A DNA stretch of 64,000 nucleotides from Acetobacteraceae bacterium (GTDB lineage Bacteria; Pseudomonadota; Alphaproteobacteria; Acetobacterales; Acetobacteraceae): contig PLSD01000048.1 in the NCBI GenBank assembly GCA_003164135.1, positions 1 through 64,000 of the forward strand. Direction: 5' to 3'. This document shows, piece by piece, positions 1-8,107 of this stretch. Position numbers and translations under genes: made by a program. The notes beneath the pieces were generated by a model, which saw nothing but the letters and a program-made list of their open reading frames with translations, was not told the origin of the DNA and made no database searches. Numbering within the stretch: the first letter of the stretch is position 1; every line of letters begins with the position of its first letter.

Positions 1-16
1 CGATGTCGCGGCCTGA

Positions 17-1420
17 TCATGGCGCCGGGCAATATAGCCCTGCGGCCCACGCCTGATGATTACGCAGCTCCTGCGATTCCGTCAGGATCAGTTTTCCGTC
101 CGCAAGATTTTTCATCCCGCGTTGGGTGCCGGGCAGCAAATCCGCATCTTGCTGTAATATCATTGCCAACTGACCAAGTTCGATAATCGACTCAAAACTT
201 TCGTCAGGTCCAACTTTGATTACGGGACCAGAAGGCGGGCGTTCACCCGAATAGGGGAGGAGCAACATTGCCTCCCAAATGCACCAATCCGGATCACCGC
301 TTTCATCAGGGCGGAAACGGTAAACCAGAGGAAACGAGAGGCAGCCCCACGGCATCATGTTCGGGAAGATAAAATAGCTAATCGCATCAAGCGCCTCGGA
401 TGCCGAAAGATTAGAGCAATCTACCCCAAAGTTTTGGCTGTAGGCTTTGCGGGCAATCCAAGCCGAGCCGTCGCGTGCCGTCTCGCCGGACTTGAGCTTG
501 CCCTCTTCGGTACCGAGCACATCGGGCAGATACATGGAACAAATCCACTCGAACACCTCCGGCTCCGTTGGACGAGGATCCATCCGTTCGGGGCTGATCC
601 CCAGAGTGGTGATCATGCGGTTGATATTCGGTGAGTCCGGCCAGATGTCATATTGGGCGGTGTCGTTGGCAGCACCGCCATTGCTCTGGGGGTGGGTCGA
701 AAAGGCATGTAGACTTTCCATGAAGGCGTCCTGCCCTGTCTTCCAGTTACACTTGATCCGCTTTTCGATCTGCGCGGCCTTGTAGCGCTTCGAGAAATCC
801 CAGTCTTTCCATTGTTCAAGGAAGCGCGATCCGAGATAGTCCTTGAGACTTTCCGCACTCTTATCAAAGTTGATAAAATAGAAACCGTTCCATTCCTCGC
901 AGCGCACTTCCGGCAGCTTCGGCTCGCCTTGCTCAAGTTGCGGGAAGTCCCAGCGCGAGGGAACCCATTTCACGTCACCATCAAGCCCCCAGGTGAAGAA
1001 GTGAAATGGACATTTCAGCTCAGCCTGATGCGTATGCTGTTCGCATAATTCCAGCCCGCGATGCAGACAGGCATTCACAAACGCCCGCACGGACCCGTCA
1101 CGTTGACGAATGACCAGCACCGAGCGATCAAGAATACGATAGACATAGATATCGCCGGGATTACGGATATCCTCGCCCCAGGATGCCATCTGCCAAACCT
1201 TGGTCCACAGGCTGATCTTTTCCTTCTCAGCCCATTCCTTTGAGAAATACCGAGCCGCGGGGATCGGATCGGTGCCAAGAGACGCCTTCGTGTTCTCCAG
1301 CATATGCTCTGCAGGCTTAACGATATCCGACTTCAACGTTGCGTTAACCGTATGTTGCGGATGGACGAGTTCATCTCTTGGAACGGGTGGGTCGAACAGT
1401 TCGTCTACGATGCGGTCCAT
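17..1420 (-). CDS. Rieske non-heme iron oxygenase, alpha subunit (copy 1)
   Basis: Oxygenase component of a ring-hydroxylating type Rieske system. The [2Fe-2S] Rieske motif is visible as C118-x-H120 ... C137-x-x-H140 (CLHRG ... CPFH). The catalytic-domain mononuclear iron ligands lie in ESLHAFSTH (H238, H243), and a likely third carboxylate ligand is in the C-terminal QQDADLLPG segment. The length (467 aa) is normal for a homomeric alpha-only oxygenase. The start at 1420 has a GGAGAG ribosome site 8 bases upstream. It is divergent from a ferredoxin gene and closely resembles the second oxygenase at 8107-9540, sharing long identical blocks around both metal sites. No beta subunit and no dedicated reductase is nearby. 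The substrate cannot be read from sequence; the neighbours (P450, KstD-like flavoprotein, CoA ligase) suggest a polycyclic or alicyclic compound. Confidence 0.9.
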   Translation of the reverse strand: MDRIVDELFDPPVPRDELVHPQHTVNATLKSDIVKPAEHMLENTKASLGTDPIPAARYFSKEWAEKEKISLWTKVWQMASWGEDIRNPGDIYVYRILDRSVLVIRQRDGSVRAFVNACLHRGLELCEQHTHQAELKCPFHFFTWGLDGDVKWVPSRWDFPQLEQGEPKLPEVRCEEWNGFYFINFDKSAESLKDYLGSRFLEQWKDWDFSKRYKAAQIEKRIKCNWKTGQDAFMESLHAFSTHPQSNGGAANDTAQYDIWPDSPNINRMITTLGISPERMDPRPTEPEVFEWICSMYLPDVLGTEEGKLKSGETARDGSAWIARKAYSQNFGVDCSNLSASEALDAISYFIFPNMMPWGCLSFPLVYRFRPDESGDPDWCIWEAMLLLPYSGERPPSGPVIKVGPDESFESIIELGQLAMILQQDADLLPGTQRGMKNLADGKLILTESQELRNHQAWAAGLYCPAP

Positions 1421-1672
1421 GGCGCCATCTCTCCTTTGTGCATTTTAATTAATAGACACCATGTCTTACATTATTAGCGCCACGCGAGTATTTGATTTAA
1501 GTCAAAGACACATTAACTATATCAAAGCACTTAAATGACGACAACTATATCAAAGCACTTAAATGACGACCAAAAATCTGCACCGCCGCGCACTCTGGAC
1601 GATCATATACTTTACATTCCGTCCATTGTTTTAATAGACTTGCAATCATTACCTCGATTTCAGGAGACGCTA
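1421..1672. promoter_or_regulatory. Divergent promoter region between oxygenase 1 and ferredoxin 1
   Basis: An AT-rich gap of about 250 bp separates the two divergent genes. It holds an exact 28-bp tandem duplication (1515-1570) and a short dyad with arms AGACA/TGTCT (1454-1466). The element ATATAGTT, read on the minus strand, occurs once in each copy of the duplication and also lies upstream of oxygenase 2. This makes it a candidate operator for the local TetR regulator. That role is inference from position and recurrence only. Confidence 0.45.
1515..1570. repeat. Perfect 28-bp tandem duplication (two copies)
   Basis: Two identical adjacent 28-base units occupy 1515-1542 and 1543-1570, each beginning AACTATATCAAAG and ending AAATGACGAC. 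Because 28 is not a multiple of three, the ATG in each copy falls in a different frame. This argues that neither is the genuine ferredoxin start. The duplication doubles an ACTATAT element that may bind a regulator. Confidence 0.95.
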
Positions 1673-2035
1673 TTGTCCACCTCTGAAGTGCAGACTGAAG
1701 CTAATGCGGCGACCGATTTGCCAACGGTCCGCATTGAGCCGGCGGGCGTGGAAGTGGTCTGTCCTCCCGGTGAACCAGTGATGCGCGCCGTACAGCGGAT
1801 CGAGCTGCGCTGGCCAACCGTATGTAACGGAACTGCCAGTTGCGGGGCTTGCTATGTGCGTATCACACAATCCACAACTCCACCCGAGGAGCCCGACGAG
1901 CGTGAACGCAAAGGCTTAAAACTAATGCCTGAATTCATGCGGGCCGATGGGCTGCGGCTTGCATGCAGGCTCGTTCCCAAAGGGCCGATGGTGGTCGTGC
2001 GGGTTAACGCAGCAGTACCACCCACCCATAAATGA
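1673..2035 (+). CDS. Plant-type [2Fe-2S] ferredoxin (copy 1)
   Basis: Small electron carrier of about 120 aa, most likely serving the divergent Rieske oxygenase. The cluster ligands are visible as C51-x5-C57-x2-C60 (CNGTASCGAC) and C98 (RLACRL). The reading frame is open from 1535, but the best start is a TTG at 1673 with AGGAG six bases upstream. It gives a protein matching the 117-aa paralogue at 7754-8107, whereas upstream ATGs lie inside a tandem duplication. The two ferredoxins share the V-R-I-E-P start, the ligand block and the L-V-P-K-G segment near the C-terminus. A partner NAD(P)H reductase is not encoded beside it. Confidence 0.85.
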   Translation: MSTSEVQTEANAATDLPTVRIEPAGVEVVCPPGEPVMRAVQRIELRWPTVCNGTASCGACYVRITQSTTPPEEPDERERKGLKLMPEFMRADGLRLACRLVPKGPMVVVRVNAAVPPTHK

Positions 2036-2080
2036 TAGACCAGTGCCGGTAAGCAGAGCGGCGCGCCCCGGCCGCTCGCG

Positions 2081-3685
2081 TTACGTCTGATCTTCGCGGA
2101 GCTTCGTGCGTAGCGCCGGTTTCAAGACCTTGCCGGTGGCATTACGTGGCAGTTCCTCGATGAACACAACATGTTCCGGCGTTTTCTGCCTGGCCACATT
2201 CGAGTCACGGAAAAACGCTGAGATGCTATCGAAACTGACGTCGTGGTCTTTCGCTGTCACGATAAACGCGCAGACGCGTTCGCCGAGTGTTGGATGCGGC
2301 ATGCCGACCACCGCAGCCTCGCGGATGCCCGGAATCGTGGAGAGTATGTCCTCCACCTCGCGCGAGGCGATATTCTCGCCGCCTCGGATAATGATGTCTT
2401 TCTTGCGATCGGTGATCGAAAGAAAACCCTCCGCATCCAGCCTCCCGATATCGCCGGTGCGCAACCATCCGCCTGGAAGCAATACGTCCTGATTCAACGC
2501 CGGGTCGGCGTATCCGAGAAAACGGTCCGGCCCGCGCGAGAGAATTTCGCCCTCCTCACCAACTGGAAGTGCGTCTCCCGCATCGTTGATAATCAGAACC
2601 TCGACGCCGGGGCAAAGCCGGCCATCGGTGTTGAGGCGTTTATCCAGCGGATCGCTCGGCGAACCAGAGGAAACGGTCGGATGCTCGGAGAGACCGTAAC
2701 AGCGATAGGTCCGCAATCCCCGTGCCTCGCAACGCGCGACGAGTGAGGGGGGAACCATCGTGGCGCCAAGCATGTAATCGGTGAGGCTGGAGAGGTCATT
2801 GCCTTGGGCCTCGGCGGCATCGAGCAGGGATGAGAGATGGAACGGCGTGCCAGAGCTGTAGCCGATGCGGTATTGCTCCACCAGCTTCGCCGCCTCGCCG
2901 CCATCCCAGCGGTCCATCAGAACGGTCGGGTGACCAAAAGCCCAGTACCTTGCAAGGCCGAGCACGCCGGCAACATGGCCCGGGGGCCAGGGGGAGAGGA
3001 AGGACAGCTCCATATTGGGCTTCTGCATAGACCGCAATTCGGCCATCAGGCTGCAATGGCTATGCTGCACGCCTTTTGGCGCGGAGGTGGTGCCCGAGGT
3101 GTACATGAGCATGGCTACGTCATTAGGATGCACGGCCGGGAATTGCTCCAGCGGCGGACTGGCGGCGAGTTCGTCCCAGGCGATCGCACCTGGCGGAGCG
3201 TGGCCAATGACGATATGCGCAATGTCCGGCAGGTGCGGCCGCAATATCGTGCCAAGTTCCGCGTAATCCTTGCCGCGCCAAAAATCGGCTGTGATCCAGG
3301 CTTTCGCGCCGGATTGGCGCAGGACGTACTCGACTTCCGCACGGCCGTAGATATCGACGATGGGCAGAATGACGCCACCAAGGAGCAGGATCGCGGCGTG
3401 CGCCTGCAATGTCTCCAACCAGTTGGGCGTCTGCACAGCAACGATATCGCCAGGGCGAATGCCCAGCGATTTCAGCCCGCCGGCCAGGCGCCTCACCGCC
3501 GGCAGAACTTCGCCAAGCGTGACTGACGCCGGCCGGACCTCGGATGCCACAACCAAGCGCGCACCTGGGTGTTCACGCGCCGTTTGCAGAAAAGCCTCGC
3601 CCAGCGTCTGGTCTGTAACCAAACCAATTTCACGCCATTTCGCCAACAATGCGGCCGGAACGTCGAATGCCATTTTTATTTCCAT
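2081..3685 (-). CDS. Acyl-CoA ligase (AMP-forming)
   Basis: Member of the adenylate-forming ligase superfamily, activating a carboxylic acid to its CoA thioester through an acyl-AMP. Visible motifs are the P-loop-like YTSGTTSAPKG, the A5-type YGLSEHP, RTGDIGRLD, the hinge DRKKDIIIRGGENI and the C-terminal catalytic lysine in ATGKVLKP. The length of 534 aa is typical. It closes the probable operon running from oxygenase 2 (9540) leftward, 97 bp after the FAD dehydrogenase. An alternative start at 3673 (MAFDVP) has similar ribosome-site support. The overall look is of cyclohexanecarboxylate/medium-chain ligases rather than acetyl-CoA synthetase. The substrate is unknown. Confidence 0.88.
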   Translation of the reverse strand: MEIKMAFDVPAALLAKWREIGLVTDQTLGEAFLQTAREHPGARLVVASEVRPASVTLGEVLPAVRRLAGGLKSLGIRPGDIVAVQTPNWLETLQAHAAILLLGGVILPIVDIYGRAEVEYVLRQSGAKAWITADFWRGKDYAELGTILRPHLPDIAHIVIGHAPPGAIAWDELAASPPLEQFPAVHPNDVAMLMYTSGTTSAPKGVQHSHCSLMAELRSMQKPNMELSFLSPWPPGHVAGVLGLARYWAFGHPTVLMDRWDGGEAAKLVEQYRIGYSSGTPFHLSSLLDAAEAQGNDLSSLTDYMLGATMVPPSLVARCEARGLRTYRCYGLSEHPTVSSGSPSDPLDKRLNTDGRLCPGVEVLIINDAGDALPVGEEGEILSRGPDRFLGYADPALNQDVLLPGGWLRTGDIGRLDAEGFLSITDRKKDIIIRGGENIASREVEDILSTIPGIREAAVVGMPHPTLGERVCAFIVTAKDHDVSFDSISAFFRDSNVARQKTPEHVVFIEELPRNATGKVLKPALRTKLREDQT

Positions 3686-3782
3686 TTCCCCAGTTTTTTA
3701 GATCACGTCGAACGCAAGGTGTGCCGGGGGAAAATTATGATGGCGAGTTCCAGCCTGTCCGAGATTTCCTGAAGGCCAAGCA

Positions 3783-5498
3783 TCAGTTATCGCCACGAGC
3801 ATTGCCGGCGATTGTTTCCGCGGCCTGCCAGCCCGACCAGACGCAGTCGGCGAGCGAGAGGCCGCTGATATAATTTTCCGAACACAGGCCAACGGCGGAC
3901 CGGCCCACGGCGTACAGGCCCGCAATAGGCTCACCGCTGACATTGCGCACACCGGCGGTATCTTCATCGACGTCGAGCCCGCCGAGCGTGATGGCGCCGA
4001 CCGGGTTCAGGGGCGCATCGTAGGAAATGTCCATCGCATAGAACGGGCCGGTAGCCAGCGCCGTGCGGAATTGATCCGACTTGCCAAACGCATCCGGCGC
4101 GCCAGATTGAGTAGCTCCGTTATAGACCTCAACGGTCGCAACCAAGCTGCCAGGAGCAAAGCCGAGCTTTGCCTCCAGTTCCTGGATGGTTGCCGCCCGC
4201 TTCGCCCGCATGGCGGCAAATTGCGCTGGCAGCCTCTGGAAGGGCCAGAGCGGGTCATGCTTCAGCTCATACCGTGCCGCCACCTGCACCGGGGCATCTG
4301 TTATCAGCCAAGCTCTGCCGTTTGCCTGCTCAAACAGCGCATCGCCAAGGCGCGCACCGTAGCATTCCTCGTTGACGATCCGCTGCCCCCGCGCATCCAC
4401 GACGATGCCCTTGATCCAGCTCATCGGCGGACTGACGAATCGCCAAGCCGAGAGCAGATGCATCTGCCCCAGCCGCGCGCCAACGCCTTGCCCCAGCCGC
4501 AACGCCGAACCATCATCGCCTGCAGTGCCCGCGGCCATGGCTTTGGCAAAGGCCGGTGATGCGTCTTCGACGATCCGGCGATTATCCACATGCCCGCCGG
4601 TGGCAAGAACCACGCCCCGCCGCGCCAGAACCCGGACCGGCTGCGCGTAGCGCCGCTCGATCGCGGCGGCCGCGCGGGCGAGCGGACCATTCAAGCCCAG
4701 TGCCAGAACCACCATTTTTTGGCTTAACTGGGTATAAAATTGATGCCGGCGCGCCGCCTTGCTGCCGGGTGGAATTTGCCACAACTCGGCGCCGATCACG
4801 CCTCCCTGCGCATCGACAATCAGCCGCCGCGCCGCCGCCTGCAGATGCAAGCGGATAGCGGGGGTAGCTTCCACCGTGCGCTTCAGGCCGGCCATCATCA
4901 CGTCTCCGCTGAACTTTTTCAGATCTCTCGAATCACTGGGCCGCGCCCGGTGGCCACGTGGGGCGGGTGGGTGTTGCCCAGAGAAGGCGGGCACTTTTTC
5001 ATTGCCTGAGTAATAGAGAAAATAAGGCGGTGGCGGATATGAGGCTTTTTTCTCGTAGACTGGTCCGTCGAAGGTAACGCCGCGGGCTTCCAGCCAATCA
5101 ATCATCTGCGTGCTGGACGCGGCGAAACGCTTCACCGTCTCAGGCCGGCGCAATGTGCCGACTTCATTCATCAGATATTGCGCCAAGCCTTCGGCGGAAT
5201 CCGCGATCCCGAACTGTTTCTGCACATGCGTTCCGCCACCGGCATAAACCACGCCGCCGCTGAGCGCGCTCGTGCCGCCGCCGTTAAAGCGATCGGCCAG
5301 CACGATGTCGAGGCCGCCAAGTTCAGCGGCCTTGAGCGCAGCCGACGCGCCGGCAAGGCCGTAGCCGACCACTAGCATGTCGCATTTCTCGTCCCAGGCA
5401 AAAGCCCCTGCATCCTCGACGACCAACGGCTGCTCGATCTGCGTCGAGCTGGGGGTGTTGTAGCCGGAGTAATCCGTTGCAGCTGCCTCCTCTGTCAT
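3783..5498 (-). CDS. FAD-dependent dehydrogenase, KstD / fumarate reductase flavoprotein family
   Basis: Flavoprotein of 571 aa with an N-terminal FAD-binding dinucleotide fold (VVGYGLAGASAA), a GGG-TSALSGG segment, a second ATGG signature, and a C-terminal GLYAVGR...SGLSLADCVWSG flavin-closing motif. This architecture matches 3-ketosteroid delta-1-dehydrogenase-like enzymes, which introduce a ring C=C next to a ketone. Urocanate- or fumarate-reductase-like activity is possible. Its start overlaps the lipoyl-domain gene stop (ATGA), so it is translationally coupled in the operon. The ring-desaturating role is inference from family and context. Confidence 0.82.
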   Translation of the reverse strand: MTEEAAATDYSGYNTPSSTQIEQPLVVEDAGAFAWDEKCDMLVVGYGLAGASAALKAAELGGLDIVLADRFNGGGTSALSGGVVYAGGGTHVQKQFGIADSAEGLAQYLMNEVGTLRRPETVKRFAASSTQMIDWLEARGVTFDGPVYEKKASYPPPPYFLYYSGNEKVPAFSGQHPPAPRGHRARPSDSRDLKKFSGDVMMAGLKRTVEATPAIRLHLQAAARRLIVDAQGGVIGAELWQIPPGSKAARRHQFYTQLSQKMVVLALGLNGPLARAAAAIERRYAQPVRVLARRGVVLATGGHVDNRRIVEDASPAFAKAMAAGTAGDDGSALRLGQGVGARLGQMHLLSAWRFVSPPMSWIKGIVVDARGQRIVNEECYGARLGDALFEQANGRAWLITDAPVQVAARYELKHDPLWPFQRLPAQFAAMRAKRAATIQELEAKLGFAPGSLVATVEVYNGATQSGAPDAFGKSDQFRTALATGPFYAMDISYDAPLNPVGAITLGGLDVDEDTAGVRNVSGEPIAGLYAVGRSAVGLCSENYISGLSLADCVWSGWQAAETIAGNARGDN

Positions 5499-5725
5499 TC
5501 GATGATCCCGATCACGGTCCCAACCACATAGATTTGCCCGGCTTGGGCGTGAATGCGCAGTGTGCCGGAGGCCGGAGCCGCGACTTCTTCCGTCGCTTTA
5601 TCCGCCTCGAGGGCGAAAAGCGGATCGCCCTCAGCGACGGCAGCACCGTCCGCTGCCAGCCACTCCGCCAATGTGCCTTCCGTCATGGAAAAGCCAAGCT
5701 TGGGAATGATGATTTCATAGCTCAT
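5495..5725 (-). CDS. Free-standing lipoyl (biotinyl/lipoyl) carrier domain protein
   Basis: A 76-aa protein that is a single lipoyl domain, with lysine K43 in the beta-turn motif EADKAT as the expected lipoylation site and the usual hydrophobic strands (EIIIPKLGFSMTEG, ESxG-like E-V-A-A-P-A-S-G). Normally such a domain is the N-terminus of an E2 acyltransferase. Here it stands alone, 9 bp after the E1 beta gene and overlapping the FAD dehydrogenase start. No E2 core or peripheral-subunit-binding domain follows. It probably receives an acyl or hydroxyalkyl group from the neighbouring thiamine enzyme; lipoylation rather than biotinylation is inferred from the E1 context. Confidence 0.85.
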   Translation of the reverse strand: MSYEIIIPKLGFSMTEGTLAEWLAADGAAVAEGDPLFALEADKATEEVAAPASGTLRIHAQAGQIYVVGTVIGIIE

Positions 5726-5734
5726 AGAAAACTC

Positions 5735-6739
5735 CTAACTGAGGGTCGAACGAATGGCAGCTTCGATATCGGCTGCGCTCCACATGAAAGCTTTTTCGAG
5801 TACCGGGGAAAACGGCACCGGCGTATTGCGTGAGGCAACCCGGCGCACCGGCGCCTTCAATTGCCCGAACAACTCCTCACTGATATGCGCGGCAATTTCC
5901 GCCCCGACGCCAAAATTGCGCACCGCCTCATGCACGACGACCGCACGTTTTGTCTTGGCAACGGAATTCAGTACGGCCTCCTTATCATAGGGGGCGACGG
6001 TACGCAGATCGACCACTTCGACCGAAATGCCTTCCGCCGCCAGCTTCTCGGCCACGGCAAGGGCATCGTTAATCGGCCGGCCGTAGCCGATGACTGAAAC
6101 ATCGGCACCGGCGCGTGCGATTGCCGCCTTGCCCAGCTGCACGCGGTGGCCCGGCGGCGCCGCCACGCCTTTCACGCGCATCAGGAGCGTCGGCTCAACG
6201 ACCAGGACCGGATCGTCATCAAAAATCGCCGAGGCGAGCAGGCCGGTCCAGTCAGCATGGTTGGAGGGCACGACCACTTTAAGGCCCGGCACATGGGCGA
6301 ACCAGGCTTCCAGCATATCGCTATGCTGCCCGCCAAGCCCCATTCCCGCACCGGACATCGTGCGAATGGTCAGCGGCACGCTCGTCTGGCCACCGGACAT
6401 AAAGCGGATTTTTGCGGCATGATTGACGATCTGGTCCATCGGGACCGTCGTGAAATTCATCAGCATGATTTCGGCGACCGGCCGCATGCCGGCGATGGCA
6501 GCACCCACCGCGGCGCCAATGATCGCCTGCTCGGAGATCGGCGTGGAACGCACGCGCAGATCGCCATATTTAGTCGAGAGCCCGGCAGTCGCGCCCATCA
6601 CGCCACCGCCCTCGCGGTCGGCCAGATCCTCGCCGAAGACGATGACGTTCGGATCCGCGGCCATGGCTTCATCAAGCGCCTGGAGCGCGGCTTCCGCCCC
6701 ATAGATCATTCTGGGTTTGTTAACATTCGGGGCGGTCAT
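5735..6739 (-). CDS. 2-oxo acid / acetoin dehydrogenase-type E1 component, beta subunit
   Basis: Transketolase-like beta subunit (334 aa) of a thiamine-diphosphate E1. Family signatures include FGEDLADREGG, the ISEQAIIGAAVG segment carrying the conserved glutamate that activates the cofactor, and the C-terminal transketolase domain (ISVEVVDLRTVAPYD). It overlaps the alpha subunit stop by 4 bp, so the pair is co-translated as an alpha2-beta2 enzyme. Similarity is to acetoin/branched-chain types. In this operon it may act on an intermediate of ring degradation rather than on pyruvate. Confidence 0.88.
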   Translation of the reverse strand: MTAPNVNKPRMIYGAEAALQALDEAMAADPNVIVFGEDLADREGGGVMGATAGLSTKYGDLRVRSTPISEQAIIGAAVGAAIAGMRPVAEIMLMNFTTVPMDQIVNHAAKIRFMSGGQTSVPLTIRTMSGAGMGLGGQHSDMLEAWFAHVPGLKVVVPSNHADWTGLLASAIFDDDPVLVVEPTLLMRVKGVAAPPGHRVQLGKAAIARAGADVSVIGYGRPINDALAVAEKLAAEGISVEVVDLRTVAPYDKEAVLNSVAKTKRAVVVHEAVRNFGVGAEIAAHISEELFGQLKAPVRRVASRNTPVPFSPVLEKAFMWSAADIEAAIRSTLS

Positions 6740-7743
6740 GGCGTGATCTCCTCGGCAAATACGTCGCGGCCCAGTTCATCAAGGCCCGGATAGGGTTCGG
6801 CCAGGGCAAAATCCTGCGCCTCGGTGATGTCGGCATCGATTTTTTGTTCCATCGCGGCGATGGCCGCTTCATCAGCGATGCCATCTTCAATCAGCCGGGC
6901 GCGCAGCAACGGCACCGGGTCGCGCGCCAACGCCGCGGCATATTCCTCTTTGGGGATGTAATGGCCGGTATCGCCCAGAACATGCCCCTCGAAGCGAAAA
7001 GTTTTGGCTTCGATCAGCGTTGGCCCGGCACCGCTGCGCGCGCGCGCCACGGCGTCGCGCGCGGCGCGCCACATCGCCACCGGATCGTTACCGTTCACCG
7101 CGACTGAATGCATATTGTAAGACACGCCACGGGTCGCGATATCAGCGCATGCGGTGCCGTTGGCAAAGCTCGTGTGCTCGGAATAGAGATTGTTCTGGCA
7201 CAGGAAAATCACCGGCAATTTCCATAATGATGCCAGATTCAGCGCCTCGTGGAAGGCACCTATATTGGTGGCGCCGTCGCCGAAACTGGTCATCGTCACT
7301 CGGCCATCGCCACGAATCTGTGAGGCCAGCGCGAGACCGTTAGCAATCGGGATGCCGCTGCCGACAATGCCCGTTGTCACCACCACGCCGGAGGCTGGGT
7401 GTGTGATGTGCATCGGCCCGCCTTTGCCCTTGCACGCGCCGGATGCCTTGCCGGCATATTCGGCCCAGAGCTCCTTTAGCGGTACGCCCTTGGCGAGGTG
7501 ATCATGCAGGCCGCGATAAATCGTCACCGCATAGTCCTCGGGCCGCAAATTGACCGCCATGGCAGCGGCCAGAATCTCTTGTCCACGCGGCGAATAATAG
7601 GGAGCCGCGATCCGCCCCGACATGATCACGGCAAGGAAACGCGCGCCGCAGCGGCGAATCAGCGCCGCCCGGCGATAGATTTCCAGTAACGTCTCGTGGC
7701 TGGGTCCGTCCGTCGCCCCACCTTGGTTCAGCACGTTGCTCAT
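6736..7743 (-). CDS. 2-oxo acid / acetoin dehydrogenase-type E1 component, alpha subunit
   Basis: Thiamine-diphosphate binding E1 alpha (335 aa from the chosen start). The cofactor motif GDG...(about 27 residues)...NN is visible as GDGATNIG ... CQNN. Other family landmarks are YYSPRGQE, the GKGGPMH loop and the C-terminal TFRFEGH. The frame is open to 7788, but an ATG at 7743 with GAGGGA upstream avoids overlap with the ferredoxin gene and is preferred. It sits between ferredoxin 2 and E1 beta in the oxygenase operon. Neither E2 nor E3 is present in the window. Confidence 0.88.
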   Translation of the reverse strand: MSNVLNQGGATDGPSHETLLEIYRRAALIRRCGARFLAVIMSGRIAAPYYSPRGQEILAAAMAVNLRPEDYAVTIYRGLHDHLAKGVPLKELWAEYAGKASGACKGKGGPMHITHPASGVVVTTGIVGSGIPIANGLALASQIRGDGRVTMTSFGDGATNIGAFHEALNLASLWKLPVIFLCQNNLYSEHTSFANGTACADIATRGVSYNMHSVAVNGNDPVAMWRAARDAVARARSGAGPTLIEAKTFRFEGHVLGDTGHYIPKEEYAAALARDPVPLLRARLIEDGIADEAAIAAMEQKIDADITEAQDFALAEPYPGLDELGRDVFAEEITP

Positions 7744-7753
7744 CTTCGTTCCC

Positions 7754-8107
7754 TCATGAATCATTGCGCCGGTCGGGCCGCGCCACACCGGCGCGCTCGA
7801 CCGTCATTTCGCCTTTAGGCACCAGTTGGCAGGCAAGCCGGACCGAGGGCCCCTGCTTGTAGACGGGCACCAGTTTCAACCCCTGCAATTCACGCGCACT
7901 TGGCGGGGCGAGCGGCTCGCTCGCCGCCACGACCCGGACATGGCAGGCACCGCAAAGCGATGCTCCATTGCACAAAGTTGGCCAGTGCAGCCCAGCGCGC
8001 TGGGCTGCACGCATAAGTGGCTCTCCAGGCCGCGGAAACACAACTTCTCCCAGCGGCTCGATCCGTACCGACACCGTTCCCACTTTGGCGCATTCAGCCA
8101 TCCGCAT
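7754..8107 (-). CDS. Plant-type [2Fe-2S] ferredoxin (copy 2)
   Basis: Electron carrier of 117 aa with cluster cysteines C46-x5-C52-x2-C55 (CNGASLCGAC) and C93 (RLACQL). Its start codon overlaps the stop of Rieske oxygenase 2 by one base, making it the evident redox partner of that oxygenase. It is paralogous to ferredoxin 1 at 1673-2035. It may also supply electrons to the nearby P450, since no separate P450 redoxin is present. Confidence 0.9.
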   Translation of the reverse strand: MRMAECAKVGTVSVRIEPLGEVVFPRPGEPLMRAAQRAGLHWPTLCNGASLCGACHVRVVAASEPLAPPSARELQGLKLVPVYKQGPSVRLACQLVPKGEMTVERAGVARPDRRNDS

